Source: CAZMGV01 sp964565925 (GTDB lineage: Bacteria > JAGRBM01 > JAHCIT01). From it: 64,000 nucleotides of DNA. Every line of letters starts with the position of its first letter. The stretch's first letter is position 1. Under the pieces are notes generated by a model. It saw nothing but the letters and a program-made list of their open reading frames with translations. It searched no databases and was not told the origin of the DNA. The position numbers and the translations under genes were made by a program. Shown piece after piece: positions 25,201-33,725 of this stretch. The DNA is taken from the NCBI GenBank assembly GCA_964565925.1, contig CAZMGV010000003.1, forward strand, positions 124,001 through 188,000. The letters are read 5' to 3'.

Positions 25201-26078
25201 AAAAAGTGCTGCTTGCCATGACCGTCGTGCTGGTCCTCCTGGGCCTGGGCGAATGGGCCGCCCGCGAGGTGGACTGGGCCGGCACGAAGGTGCTGGACCG
25301 CCACCCCGACTGGTACAAAACCGATGCGGCGGGGTTCCGCCAGCCGGCGACGCCGATTGGCGCGCCCGCCACGGGCCAGTTCCGGATCGTGGTGCTCTCG
25401 GGCGACGAGACCTGGGGTCCGGGCGTCCAGACGCAGGACCTCTGGACCGTGAAACTGGAGAAAGAATTCGGCGGCCGCGTGCAGATCCTCAACCGTGCGC
25501 TGCTCGGGGCGAACGTGGCGGGTTCCGCCGTCGTCGCCCAGTCGGCCGTGAACGAAAGCCCGGCGCTCATCCTGTGGGCCGTCTCCCCGGCAATGCTGCT
25601 CGAATCCCCGGACACCCTTCAGCCCGAGCACACGGATCTCCCCCAGTGGTGGCGGCTCGGGATAGTGCTGGAACGGATGCTGCGGCGCGGCCGTTACGCC
25701 GCCGCGCAGGCCCAGAACCGCTCCACCCGCATCAGCCTGCGCGGCGCGGCACCGGGGGCCCCGGGTATCGAGCTGATGTCCGGGTCGCTGGGAATTATCT
25801 CCGACGCCGCACAGCCTGTGGGCGCGAAAATCGCGGGCTTCATCATTCCCGACTTCGGACAGGACAAGGATTACTCGCTGCTGCCCGTACACGACCAGAT
25901 GGCCCGGGTGTTCGCCCAGTGGACAGTCCCCGTGATCGACCCACTGGGGGACTACCGGGAAGAAAACACCCGCAAGCTGCGGCTCGACGAATCCCACCCG
26001 GTGCCGGGCGTGGAAGGCCACGAGTTTCTCGCGAAAAAGGCCGCCGACGGGCTGCGTCGGCTGGGGCTGGTTCCGTAA
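25197..26078 (+). CDS. SGNH-hydrolase-like secreted protein with altered nucleophile motif
   Basis: 293 residues. N-terminal signal anchor (about 4-20). RIVVLSGDETWGPGVQ sits where SGNH/GDSL enzymes have GDSxTxG, so Glu replaces the nucleophilic Ser. LDESHPVPGVEGHEFLA near the C-terminus matches the D-x-x-H block, with catalytic Asp and His retained. The protein may be a non-catalytic relative, perhaps binding acylated cell envelope polymers. The initiator ATG overlaps the stop of the upstream Cys-cluster gene. Confidence 0.72.
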   Translation: MKKVLLAMTVVLVLLGLGEWAAREVDWAGTKVLDRHPDWYKTDAAGFRQPATPIGAPATGQFRIVVLSGDETWGPGVQTQDLWTVKLEKEFGGRVQILNRALLGANVAGSAVVAQSAVNESPALILWAVSPAMLLESPDTLQPEHTDLPQWWRLGIVLERMLRRGRYAAAQAQNRSTRISLRGAAPGAPGIELMSGSLGIISDAAQPVGAKIAGFIIPDFGQDKDYSLLPVHDQMARVFAQWTVPVIDPLGDYREENTRKLRLDESHPVPGVEGHEFLAKKAADGLRRLGLVP

Positions 26079-26161
26079 CGAAAGCAGCCGATCCCCCTAC
26101 GAGTCATCCCCTTGTCCCCGCGCGTCGTCTGGCCTATCTGAACCGCCCGGGAGCGAACCAA

Positions 26162-26491
26162 GTGACCGACCTTATCCAGATCACGAACCCCTACAAGATC
26201 AAGACCTGCCAGGGCCTGGGCAACTACGCCCTCGAGATCTACTGGGACGACGACCACCAGTCGATCTTCACGTTCGACCAGCTCCGGCTGCTGCAGCCGC
26301 CCCCCTACGAGCGGCCGAGCCAGGCCTCCCCGCTGTCGGGCGCCGGAAAGCCCAAGCCCCGGCCCGAGAAGATCAAGATCGTGGACGGCCGCATGTTCGT
26401 CGGCTGGTCCGACGGCTACGACGCCATTTACACGCTCGACGTGCTGCGCGCCGACTGCCAGTGCGCCGTCTGCTGCCCGCACGCGCACTGA
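26162..26491 (+). CDS. DUF971 (GBBH-like N-terminal) domain protein
   Basis: 109 residues from GTG 26162, with GGGAG 8 bases upstream. The C-terminal MFVGWSDGYDAIYTLDVLR followed by CQCAVC is the DUF971 core, the short zinc-binding domain also found at the N-terminus of gamma-butyrobetaine hydroxylase. The preceding ALEIYWDDDHQSIFTFDQLR looks like a second copy of the same strand pattern without the cysteines. The frame is open far upstream, but that part is a shadow of the SGNH-like gene. Confidence 0.8.
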   Translation: MTDLIQITNPYKIKTCQGLGNYALEIYWDDDHQSIFTFDQLRLLQPPPYERPSQASPLSGAGKPKPRPEKIKIVDGRMFVGWSDGYDAIYTLDVLRADCQCAVCCPHAH

Positions 26492-26564
26492 TCCCCGACA
26501 GGCCGATCCCCGCCGGACTGACCAAAAGCATTTTCCGGATCCGGGCTTCGGCTATAATGGAGGG

Positions 26565-27128
26565 ATGAATACCGCCAGCCGGACCCTCGACCGAAGCAGT
26601 TCCGTCCTCTGCGTGATCGACTACCAGGACCGCCTGTTCGCAGCCATGGACGAAACCCACCGCGCCACGGCGCTCCAGAACGTGCGCCTGCTGCTCGAAG
26701 CGGCGCGCATCCTGCCACTCCCGGTGATCGCCACCGAGCAGTATCCGAAGGGGCTGGGCCGAACGCTGCCCGAGATCACCGAGGTCTATCCGACGCTCAA
26801 GGCGATCGAGAAGATCGAGTTCCCCTGCACGGCGAACGAATCGTTCAGCCACGTCATTACAACGCTCAAGCGCCCGGCGGTGATCCTCGCCGGCATGGAA
26901 ACGCATATCTGTGTCTACCAGACGGCGCTGGGGCTGATCGGCAAGGGGTTCCTGGTCCACGTCGTCGCCGACGCCTGCCTCTCGCGTAAAAAGCTGAACT
27001 GGAAACTGGGCCTCGCCCAGTGCGAGAAGGCCGGCGCGAATATCACGACCGCGGAGAGCGTCGTGTTCGAGCTGCTCGGCAAGGCCGGCTCGGACGAGTT
27101 CAAGGCGATTTCAAAACTGGTGCGGTAG
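26565..27128 (+). CDS. isochorismatase-family cysteine hydrolase
   Basis: 187 residues. The catalytic triad is visible: Asp in VLCVIDYQDRLF, Lys in AIEKIEF, Cys in GMETHICVYQTA. The cis-peptide and oxyanion region ILAGMETH is typical of YcaC-type hydrolases. The natural substrate of this group is usually unknown, commonly an amide or isochorismate-like compound. Confidence 0.88.
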   Translation: MNTASRTLDRSSSVLCVIDYQDRLFAAMDETHRATALQNVRLLLEAARILPLPVIATEQYPKGLGRTLPEITEVYPTLKAIEKIEFPCTANESFSHVITTLKRPAVILAGMETHICVYQTALGLIGKGFLVHVVADACLSRKKLNWKLGLAQCEKAGANITTAESVVFELLGKAGSDEFKAISKLVR

Positions 27129-27149
27129 CAGCCGGGGCGGCTGCCCGCA

Positions 27150-28163
27150 TTACATCGCCAGCGATGATTCGAACGGCAGCGAGTAATCCGGCTTCTTCAG
27201 GATCTCGCCCACCCGCGCCATATTCAGCGGCGCCTGGCTCTCTCCGCGGCAGGCGAACCAGCACTTGTCGCAGATGTCCTTCTCCGTGATCGTGTTCTCG
27301 TTGAATTCGGAGTAGTGCGCCTTGATCGGCAGCTCCGAGCAGGGCTGGATGTAGCCCTCGGCCGTCACGTGCACCCAGTCCTTGCCGGCGCGGCAGCCGT
27401 CCTTGGACCCGCGGACGAAGTAGTCCGGAATGTTCAGGAGGTAGTAGTCCGAATTCCGGATGTGGCCGTACTTGTGCTTTAGGTTCACCAGCTCGTTCAC
27501 GACCGCGTGGACGTCGTTGATCTCCTCGGGCGGGATCATATATTCGTCCTTGTCGGTCTTCATGGTCGAGTAGCACGAGAACGACGCGCCGATCCCGAGC
27601 TCGTAGGCCAGCTTCGTGATGTTCACGACGTCGTGCAGGTTGTCGCGCATGATGAACGTGTTGAAGTTGATCCGGTCGAATCCGATGTCGCGGATCTCCT
27701 TGATGAGGCCGACGATCCGCTGGTAGTTGCCCTTCATGCCCCGGTAAACGTCGTGGCGTTCGTCGGGGAAATCGAGCGAGAAGTTGATCTGGTTCATCCC
27801 GGCGGCGTGAAGTTCCTTCGCGCGCTCCTTCGTGAGCAGGCTGCCGTTGTTCACCATCGAGATGTAGACGAAATCGGTCGCGTCCTTCATGCCGCGCACG
27901 AGCTGAGGCAGGTCCTGCCGCAGCGTCGGCTCGCCGCCCGAGATCGTGACGATCATCGGGTCGAACTTGCGCACGATCTGGGAGTAGTCGTCCAGAACAG
28001 TCTCGTCCTTGGTCTGCCAGTAGAAGCAGAACGTGCAGCGCGCGTTGCACTTCTTGGTGACCTCGAGATTCACATGCTTGGGGCGCGGGTTGATCTTCAG
28101 ATCGGCGAGCTTGAGCGTCGCGTTGATCCGGTCCTGAAAACTGATGGTACCTGTGGAAGCCAT
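27150..28163 (-). CDS. radical SAM protein with C-terminal auxiliary Cys region
   Basis: 337 residues. CNARCTFC near residue 39 is the radical SAM 4Fe-4S motif (CxxxCxxC), and ISGGEPTLR is the SAM-binding GGE block. The C-terminal third has Cys residues spaced like a SPASM/twitch auxiliary cluster: GCRAGKDWVHVTAEGYIQPC, then CDKCWFAC. The product is unknown. Its ATG overlaps the stop of the upstream phosphatase-superfamily gene (TAATG), so the pair is translated together. Confidence 0.88.
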   Translation of the reverse strand: MASTGTISFQDRINATLKLADLKINPRPKHVNLEVTKKCNARCTFCFYWQTKDETVLDDYSQIVRKFDPMIVTISGGEPTLRQDLPQLVRGMKDATDFVYISMVNNGSLLTKERAKELHAAGMNQINFSLDFPDERHDVYRGMKGNYQRIVGLIKEIRDIGFDRINFNTFIMRDNLHDVVNITKLAYELGIGASFSCYSTMKTDKDEYMIPPEEINDVHAVVNELVNLKHKYGHIRNSDYYLLNIPDYFVRGSKDGCRAGKDWVHVTAEGYIQPCSELPIKAHYSEFNENTITEKDICDKCWFACRGESQAPLNMARVGEILKKPDYSLPFESSLAM

Positions 28164-29659
28164 TACTTCTCCGTTTTTACCTGCTCCGGGATCACGCGGC
28201 CATCCATGAGCTTCGGGATGTCCCGTCCGAGATAGTCCAGTTCCGTGGGCACGTAGTCGACCGTGCGGCGCGGCCCGGCCTCGAGTTTCCGGTTCGAGAG
28301 ATACGGCACGAGCATATGCTCGCGCGCGAATCCGCCGTGACTCGCCTTATGTTCGGGGAACTCCCAGCGCACGCGCAGGTCGTGGCCGTTTTTTGCCGAA
28401 ACCACCAGGTCCCCCGCCCGTTTGGAGCGGAAGAACTGCAGCAGCTGGACCGGGGCGTCCGGGTATTCGGTGCCGTAGCTGGCAGCAAGACTCTCGCGCT
28501 CCGTTCCTTCCGCAGGGTGGCTGGTATAGCCGAACGGATCTGTGCCGTGCGTCACACGATAGAGAATCCGCGCCTCGCCCGCTCCGCCTTCGGGTGCCTC
28601 TTCGCGGATCCAGGCCTCGCCGCGCCGGGTTTTCACACGGACGCCCTCGGCGTCGGGACCGGCGACGAGGTCGACCGCTTCCTGTTCCAAGAGCCTGTCC
28701 ACCACGCCGCCGAACATGCCATTGGCCAACTCCTCGAAAATCGGCTTGCGGTTCCAGCCGCCCTTGGGGTGGGCGAAATACAGGTTCGCCATGGAGTTTC
28801 CCGACACCATCGTGGCGGCGGTGGCGTTGGTCCAGTACCGGTAGCCGGTCGGATAATAGTAGTTCCGGTGCCCCAGCTTCTCGATGAACTGGTCGAGATC
28901 GAAGTGCGAATGGGTCGGCGTCATGCCGTGGTCGGCCGAGATCGTGAGCGACGTCGTCTCCCATAGTCCGTAGCGGGAGAGCGTCTCGTAGGCCATCTCG
29001 ACGGCCTGCTCGATCTTCTCGTATTCGCCGAGCGCCCACTCCGAAAACGGGTCGGAGTTGTGTCCGGCGCCGTCGATGCCCGGGAACGCCACGAAGAGAA
29101 ACTCGAAATCCTCCACCAGCGCACGGCGCAGGCCGCCGAACACCTGGCGGGTGACGACATCGTAGTCGCTCGTCAGGTGCGCGAGGATCATCGCCGGCAG
29201 CGCGCCCGGCGCCCGCTCGCGGTCCATGCCCGCGCCGCGCTTGACGTGGTTGTACACGTTGAGCGATTTCGGGATCATCTCGAACATTGTCTTCGGTTCT
29301 TTGGCGATGTCGTGCATGAGCAGCGGGCCGCCGACGCCGACGTAGCTGCGGGAGCGCTGCATGCTGAACAGCTTGTTCGCGTAATGATGACGGTCGAACC
29401 AGCGGATGCCCGGCAGGTCGCAGGTGCCCGGATAGCAGCCGGTCACAAACGGCAGGTAGGCCGGACCGGTCGTGGACGGAAACACCGTCACCGCCGGATC
29501 GCTCGAACCCTTGTCGTAGAACAGCTCTTTAATGGCCGGGAGACGGCCCGCACGGGCCAGCGCTTCCATGACGTCGGGGCGGGCGCCATCGGCCAGAAAG
29601 AAGATCGACCGGCGGGGCGTAAGTCCCGGAATTTTGCTGGTTGTGTTCAGTTCGGTCAC
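28163..29659 (-). CDS. alkaline phosphatase superfamily protein (type I phosphodiesterase/nucleotide pyrophosphatase-like)
   Basis: About 498 residues from GTG 29659. A TTG at 29686 would add 9 residues. Metal-binding Asp in FFLADGARPDV, nucleophile Thr/Ser in VFPSTTGPAYLPF, and a second metal site in LTISADHGMTPTHSHFDLDQF are those of the AP superfamily. No clear signal peptide. It may hydrolyse a phosphodiester or phosphonate, perhaps on a lipid or polymer precursor. Coupling to the radical SAM gene points to a joint pathway that I cannot name. Confidence 0.82.
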   Translation of the reverse strand: MTELNTTSKIPGLTPRRSIFFLADGARPDVMEALARAGRLPAIKELFYDKGSSDPAVTVFPSTTGPAYLPFVTGCYPGTCDLPGIRWFDRHHYANKLFSMQRSRSYVGVGGPLLMHDIAKEPKTMFEMIPKSLNVYNHVKRGAGMDRERAPGALPAMILAHLTSDYDVVTRQVFGGLRRALVEDFEFLFVAFPGIDGAGHNSDPFSEWALGEYEKIEQAVEMAYETLSRYGLWETTSLTISADHGMTPTHSHFDLDQFIEKLGHRNYYYPTGYRYWTNATAATMVSGNSMANLYFAHPKGGWNRKPIFEELANGMFGGVVDRLLEQEAVDLVAGPDAEGVRVKTRRGEAWIREEAPEGGAGEARILYRVTHGTDPFGYTSHPAEGTERESLAASYGTEYPDAPVQLLQFFRSKRAGDLVVSAKNGHDLRVRWEFPEHKASHGGFAREHMLVPYLSNRKLEAGPRRTVDYVPTELDYLGRDIPKLMDGRVIPEQVKTEK

Positions 29660-29771
29660 GTACAGATTCCCGCTCAGGGGGACCAACTATTTACGAAACC
29701 GGGCGCAAAAGCCAATAGGCTGCCCGGCCCCACATTAAACCAGTTAAATATCTGATATTACAAGGGAAATT

Positions 29772-30194
29772 TCAACCGACCCGGGATCCGGAAGCGGGCG
29801 GTGGGCGGTATTCGGCGGGCAGTTCGCAGGTGCCGCCAATGGACTTCCGGTTGGCGGCGATCACGTTATAGACGCGCCGCGCCAGCCAGTTCATCCCCGG
29901 TGCGTCCATGAGCGCCGGAGTGACCCGCCAGCCGCAGGCCCGCAGTATCTCGGCGACCCCCTTGGGGCCGCCTTTCAGTTCACCTGACGGGGTCACGACG
30001 AACAGCTCCCCTTCGCAGGCTTTCAGATCGACCTGGGGGAATCGTTTCAGCAGATCGGGCGCCTGGTACGGGACGTATTCGAAGACGCCCTGCTTATCCA
30101 GCTTGCGGATCCGCTGCACGGACTTCGAGCACATCCCGCAGGTGCCGTCGTAGATGACGGTGTATTTGGATCCGGCTGTATTGAGTCCGCTCAT
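29772..30194 (-). CDS. DCC-family thiol-disulfide oxidoreductase-like protein (DUF393)
   Basis: 140 residues from ATG 30194. The family motif is YDGTCGMCSKSV near residue 15 (DxxCxxC). The rest follows the DCC pattern: VPYQAPD, LFVVTPSGELKGGPKGV, and a basic Tyr-containing C-terminus LARRVYNVIAANR. The frame runs on upstream, but it is antisense to the next gene there. Small soluble protein, role unknown beyond the thioredoxin-like CxxC. Confidence 0.87.
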   Translation of the reverse strand: MSGLNTAGSKYTVIYDGTCGMCSKSVQRIRKLDKQGVFEYVPYQAPDLLKRFPQVDLKACEGELFVVTPSGELKGGPKGVAEILRACGWRVTPALMDAPGMNWLARRVYNVIAANRKSIGGTCELPAEYRPPPASGSRVG

Positions 30195-30272
30195 ACCGGA
30201 AAAAGAATAACCCGGACCGCGAAACATTGCACCTGCGTTCCAGATGCCCCGCTCATCCCCTACACTACGCCC

Positions 30273-31118
30273 ATGAAATCCCGCTGGGAAAACGCGGCGC
30301 GTGTCCGGATCGGCTTTCTCGATCCGACGGACTTCCTGACGGTCTACACCGGGGAACTGATGCAGGGCCGCCTGAACGTCATGGGCGCGACCAGTGCCGC
30401 CATCGATTCGCAGGCGGTGCTGGTGCTCGAGTTCCCCGCCAACGGCGACGAACTGGAACTGAAAGTGAAGGTGACGTCGGTCAAACCCGGCCCGCCGCCC
30501 TCGGCCGCGCTGGAACTGCTGCCGGTACCGGACGATATCCGCAAGGGGATCGAGAGCTACATGACCGAAGTCCTGCGCGGCGAGGCGCCGCCGGTGCGGT
30601 TCCGCCAGACGGAAGTCACCGCCAGCGAGGGCGAGTTCGACAAAGAGTTCACTGAAGAAGACGACTCGGCCGACGAGAAGGTGAAAGAGCGCAAGCGTGT
30701 CACCATGGTCGACCGGCTGAAAGAGATGACGGTGCTCGACAAGATCAAGCTCTCCCTCATCAGCGCCAAGGAAGTCCGCCAGTTCCTTTTTCGCGATCCG
30801 GCCGCACATGTGCTGATTCCCTACCTGCTCAAGAACCAGCGCATCACGACCGAGGAGATCACGCGCATCGCCGGGGACCCGACCGCGTCCGTCGAGGCGA
30901 TCCGGATTATTTCCATGAACACCAACTGGATGTACGACGCCACGATCAAGGGAAAGATCATCCGCAACCCCAAGACGAACATCGACACGGCGGTCCGGCT
31001 GGTGAAGCAGCTCCCGCTGGGGGAAATCCGCGCGATCGCTGATTCAACCGCCGTCCGCGGCGCACTCCAGAAGGCCGCCAGGCAGGTGCTCAAGGACAAG
31101 GGACTGTTTCAGGGCTGA
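30273..31118 (+). CDS. PilZ-like N-terminal domain plus alpha-helical repeat protein
   Basis: 281 residues. The first 100 residues are beta-rich (RVRIGFLDPTDFLTVYTGELMQGRL, VLVLEFPANGDELELKVKV), of the PilZ-like type common in myxobacteria. An acidic linker (EEDDSADEKVKERK) leads to helical repeats with VLDKIKLSLISAKEVRQFLFRDPAAHVLIPYLLKNQRITTEEI-type residues, related to HEAT or DUF2336-like arrays. I do not see an intact RxxxR c-di-GMP motif, so nucleotide binding is uncertain. Its stop abuts the stop of the convergent hydrolase gene. Confidence 0.72.
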   Translation: MKSRWENAARVRIGFLDPTDFLTVYTGELMQGRLNVMGATSAAIDSQAVLVLEFPANGDELELKVKVTSVKPGPPPSAALELLPVPDDIRKGIESYMTEVLRGEAPPVRFRQTEVTASEGEFDKEFTEEDDSADEKVKERKRVTMVDRLKEMTVLDKIKLSLISAKEVRQFLFRDPAAHVLIPYLLKNQRITTEEITRIAGDPTASVEAIRIISMNTNWMYDATIKGKIIRNPKTNIDTAVRLVKQLPLGEIRAIADSTAVRGALQKAARQVLKDKGLFQG

Positions 31119-32315
31119 TTATCTGCTCTCGCGCTTCATGGCGCTGTCGAGCACCGCGCCGCCGATTCTCGGCATACGCAGGTCGGCCAGCATGTGCGTC
31201 CCCACGCCGCCGTTCAGGATCAGCGCCGCCGCCAGATTGCGCTTGGGGTGCGCGAACGCGCCCGAGCCGCCGAACCCGTAGTGGCCGAACGCGCCGTGCG
31301 GAATACCCTTGGTGGTACCGGCCATGTGGTAACCCATGCGCCACTGCATGTTGAAGGGAATCACCCGGTCCATCTTGTTCACCTGGATGATGGCCGCCTT
31401 CTCGATCGTTTCCCGCTTCATGATCCGGACGCCGTTCAGCTCGCCGCCGTTGGCAAGCGCGGCGTACAGTTTCGCCAGCGAACGGGCGGTGAACACGCCG
31501 CCCGCGCCCGGGATCGACGCCTGCACCGCCTCGTGAGACGAGAAATCAAACTTGCCGACTCCCTTGGGGGCCAGCGCCTGTGCCATGCGAACGAGCTGCG
31601 GAATACGGCCGAGCACCTGCTGGCGCAGGGTCGGTCCGCGCTTCCTGCCGCGCACCTTTTTCGGCTTCGGGGTGGCGTTCTTCATAGCCCCGATGAGCGG
31701 CGCCACGCGGTGCAGCTCGCTCTTGGGCACGCCGATATAGAGGCCGTCCAGTCCGAGCGGCTTCGAGATCTCGCTTTTGAGGAACTCGGAGATCGTCTTG
31801 CCCGACACGCGCCGCACCAGTTCGCCCACGAGCCAGCCGTAGGTGATTCCGTGGTAGGCGCTGCCCGTGCCCGGCTTCATCGCCGGTGCGGAGGCGGCCA
31901 GCACCTCCACCATGTGCTCCCAGTCGAGCATGTTCTCCGCCCGGTCGATCATCTTGCGGATCGCATAGAGGCCCGCCTGGTGGGTCATGATGTGGCGGAC
32001 GGTGATGTCCTGCTTGCCCTTCTGGGCGAACTCCGGCCAGTAGCGGCAGACCGGAGCGTCGTAGTCGATCAGCCCCCGGTCGGCGCAGATGTGCAGGGCT
32101 GTGGATGCCACGCCCTTCGTCGTCGAGAACGACACGGCCATGGTGTCTTCGTGCCAGGGAGTGCCTTTCTCGTCCATCGGGCCGCCCCAGATGTCGACGA
32201 CCTTTTCGGTGCCGTGGTAGACACAGACGGCCGCGCCGCCCGGAAACTCCTTGAGCTGCTTCTCGAGCGCCTGTCCCACACGCCAGAAATCCGGATGAAT
32301 GTGTCCGTGAATCAT
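31119..32315 (-). CDS. serine beta-lactamase-fold hydrolase (class C/esterase), copy 2
   Basis: 398 residues from ATG 32315. SFSTTKG carries the S-x-x-K nucleophile. AYHGITYGWLVGEL holds the Tyr of the YxN-equivalent block, and FGHYGFGGSGAF sits where the third box (KTG/HxG) lies. No signal peptide, so an esterase or cytoplasmic peptidase role (family VIII-like) is more likely than antibiotic resistance. Its ATG overlaps the TGA of the upstream paralogue by 4 bases. Compared with copy 1, it has an insert rich in Lys and Arg near residue 235. Confidence 0.88.
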   Translation of the reverse strand: MIHGHIHPDFWRVGQALEKQLKEFPGGAAVCVYHGTEKVVDIWGGPMDEKGTPWHEDTMAVSFSTTKGVASTALHICADRGLIDYDAPVCRYWPEFAQKGKQDITVRHIMTHQAGLYAIRKMIDRAENMLDWEHMVEVLAASAPAMKPGTGSAYHGITYGWLVGELVRRVSGKTISEFLKSEISKPLGLDGLYIGVPKSELHRVAPLIGAMKNATPKPKKVRGRKRGPTLRQQVLGRIPQLVRMAQALAPKGVGKFDFSSHEAVQASIPGAGGVFTARSLAKLYAALANGGELNGVRIMKRETIEKAAIIQVNKMDRVIPFNMQWRMGYHMAGTTKGIPHGAFGHYGFGGSGAFAHPKRNLAAALILNGGVGTHMLADLRMPRIGGAVLDSAMKRESR

Positions 32316-33559
32316 GCTGCTTTCCCCTGCCGTACGGAACCGTATTTGCGGCCCGAACTGCCTTTCCCCTTGTCCACGCTCTCGACAATCGCCCCGGCGA
32401 AAAGAACCGGCCGCAGGTCGCCCAGCAGCTTGGATCCCACCCCGCCGTTCACGATGAGCCCCATCGAAACGTTGCGGTCCAGATCCGCGAAGCCGCCCGA
32501 GCCGCCGAACCCGTAGTGACCGAAGCCGTGCGGGAGCGGACCCCGTAGCGTAAAGGCCCCGTGATAACCCAGCCGGAACTGCATATCGAACGGAATCACC
32601 CGGTCGATGCCGCGGTGTTCCACCTGGCTCATCTTGCGGATCGTCTCTTTGGACAGGATTCTCACGCCGCCCAGTTCGCCGCCGTTTCCGATCATGGCGT
32701 AGAGCTTGGCCAGAGAGCGGGCCGTGAAGACGCCATTGGCGGCCGGTATCGCCGCGCTCACCGCCGCATGCGACGAGAAGTCGAAGTGGGTGATTCCCTT
32801 GGCGCCCAGCGAGTTGAACGGGTGACGCGTGCGGTCCCACAGGCCGATCAACTTGTGCGCGAGCGGCGTGCCGTTCTTGTGCTTCTGGCCCGGGGGGCCG
32901 TCCTTGAACACCTTCTTCATGGACTGCATGTGGTCCACGAGCTGCGACACGCGGTGCAGCTCCTTCTTGGGAACACCGATATAAAGGCCGTCCAGTTTCA
33001 GAGGTTTCGCGATCTCGCTCTGCAGGAAGTCGGTGATCGATTTGCCCGAGACCCGTTTCACCAGTTCACCCACCAGCCAGCCGTAGGTGAGCGCATGGTA
33101 GGCGCTGCCCGTGCCGGGCTTCATCTGGAGTTTTGCGCCGGCCAGCGTTTCCACCATGTGTTCCCAGTCGAGCATGTGGTTGGCGTTGTCGATGAGCCGC
33201 CGGATCGCAAACAGCCCCGCCTGGTGGGTGAGCACGTGACGGACGGTGACGTCCTGTTTTCCCTGCTGGGCGAACTCCGGCCAGTAGCGGCAGACCGGAG
33301 CGTCGTAGTCGATGAGGCCGCGGTCGGCGCAAACATGGAGCGCCGTGGACGCTATTCCCTTGGTGGTCGAGAACGACACGGCCATCGTGTCTTCGTGCCA
33401 GGGAGTGCCCTTCTCGTCCATCACCCCGGCCCACAGGTCGACGACCTTTTCACCGTGGTGGTAGACGGCGAGCGCCGCTCCCCCGGGAAAAGCCTTGACC
33501 TGTTTTTCAAACAGTTTTGCCGTACGCCAGAAATCCGGGTGAAGGTGCCCGTGGATCAT
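32312..33559 (-). CDS. serine beta-lactamase-fold hydrolase (class C/esterase), copy 1
   Basis: 415 residues from ATG 33559. The start MIHGHLHPDFWR is nearly identical to that of copy 2 (MIHGHIHPDFWR). SFSTTKG nucleophile motif, AYHALTYGWLVGEL, and FGHYGFGGSGGF are present. Long blocks are identical between the two proteins, for example LIDYDAPVCRYWPEFAQ, so this is a tandem duplication. The frame is open 15 codons further upstream, but similarity begins at the ATG. A short tail (about 15 residues after the last shared helix) is unique to this copy. Confidence 0.88.
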   Translation of the reverse strand: MIHGHLHPDFWRTAKLFEKQVKAFPGGAALAVYHHGEKVVDLWAGVMDEKGTPWHEDTMAVSFSTTKGIASTALHVCADRGLIDYDAPVCRYWPEFAQQGKQDVTVRHVLTHQAGLFAIRRLIDNANHMLDWEHMVETLAGAKLQMKPGTGSAYHALTYGWLVGELVKRVSGKSITDFLQSEIAKPLKLDGLYIGVPKKELHRVSQLVDHMQSMKKVFKDGPPGQKHKNGTPLAHKLIGLWDRTRHPFNSLGAKGITHFDFSSHAAVSAAIPAANGVFTARSLAKLYAMIGNGGELGGVRILSKETIRKMSQVEHRGIDRVIPFDMQFRLGYHGAFTLRGPLPHGFGHYGFGGSGGFADLDRNVSMGLIVNGGVGSKLLGDLRPVLFAGAIVESVDKGKGSSGRKYGSVRQGKAA

Positions 33560-33687
33560 CCTCGTTGTCTCCCGCCGGTCCGTGTTGCCAGGGAAATCCG
33601 CCACAACGCCTTGGCAGATTCACGCGCCACGAACGCCGTGCTATTGTTACCTGTATGACGCGACTCGCCAAACGGATTTTTTACGGC

Positions 33688-33704
33688 GTTCTATACAGTA
33701 GAAC
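33688..33704. promoter_or_regulatory. 17-bp palindrome upstream of a small gene, possible operator
   Basis: GTTCTA-TACAG-TAGAAC is a perfect 6-bp inverted repeat around a 5-base centre, overlapping a -10-like TATACA and lying 22 bases before the GTG at 33726. No matching regulator gene is adjacent. Confidence 0.45.
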
Positions 33705-33725
33705 AGTTTAGAGGTGGCATATCCC

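Noticed and set aside
25175..26161. Long upstream part of the frame that ends in the DUF971 gene
   Set aside because: It overlaps the SGNH-like gene in another frame and encodes Arg/Pro/Gly-rich junk. Only the last 109 codons are conserved-looking.
32316..32840. Upstream extension of the second beta-lactamase-like frame
   Set aside because: It is read out of frame through the 3' end of the first paralogue. Similarity between copies begins at ATG 32315.
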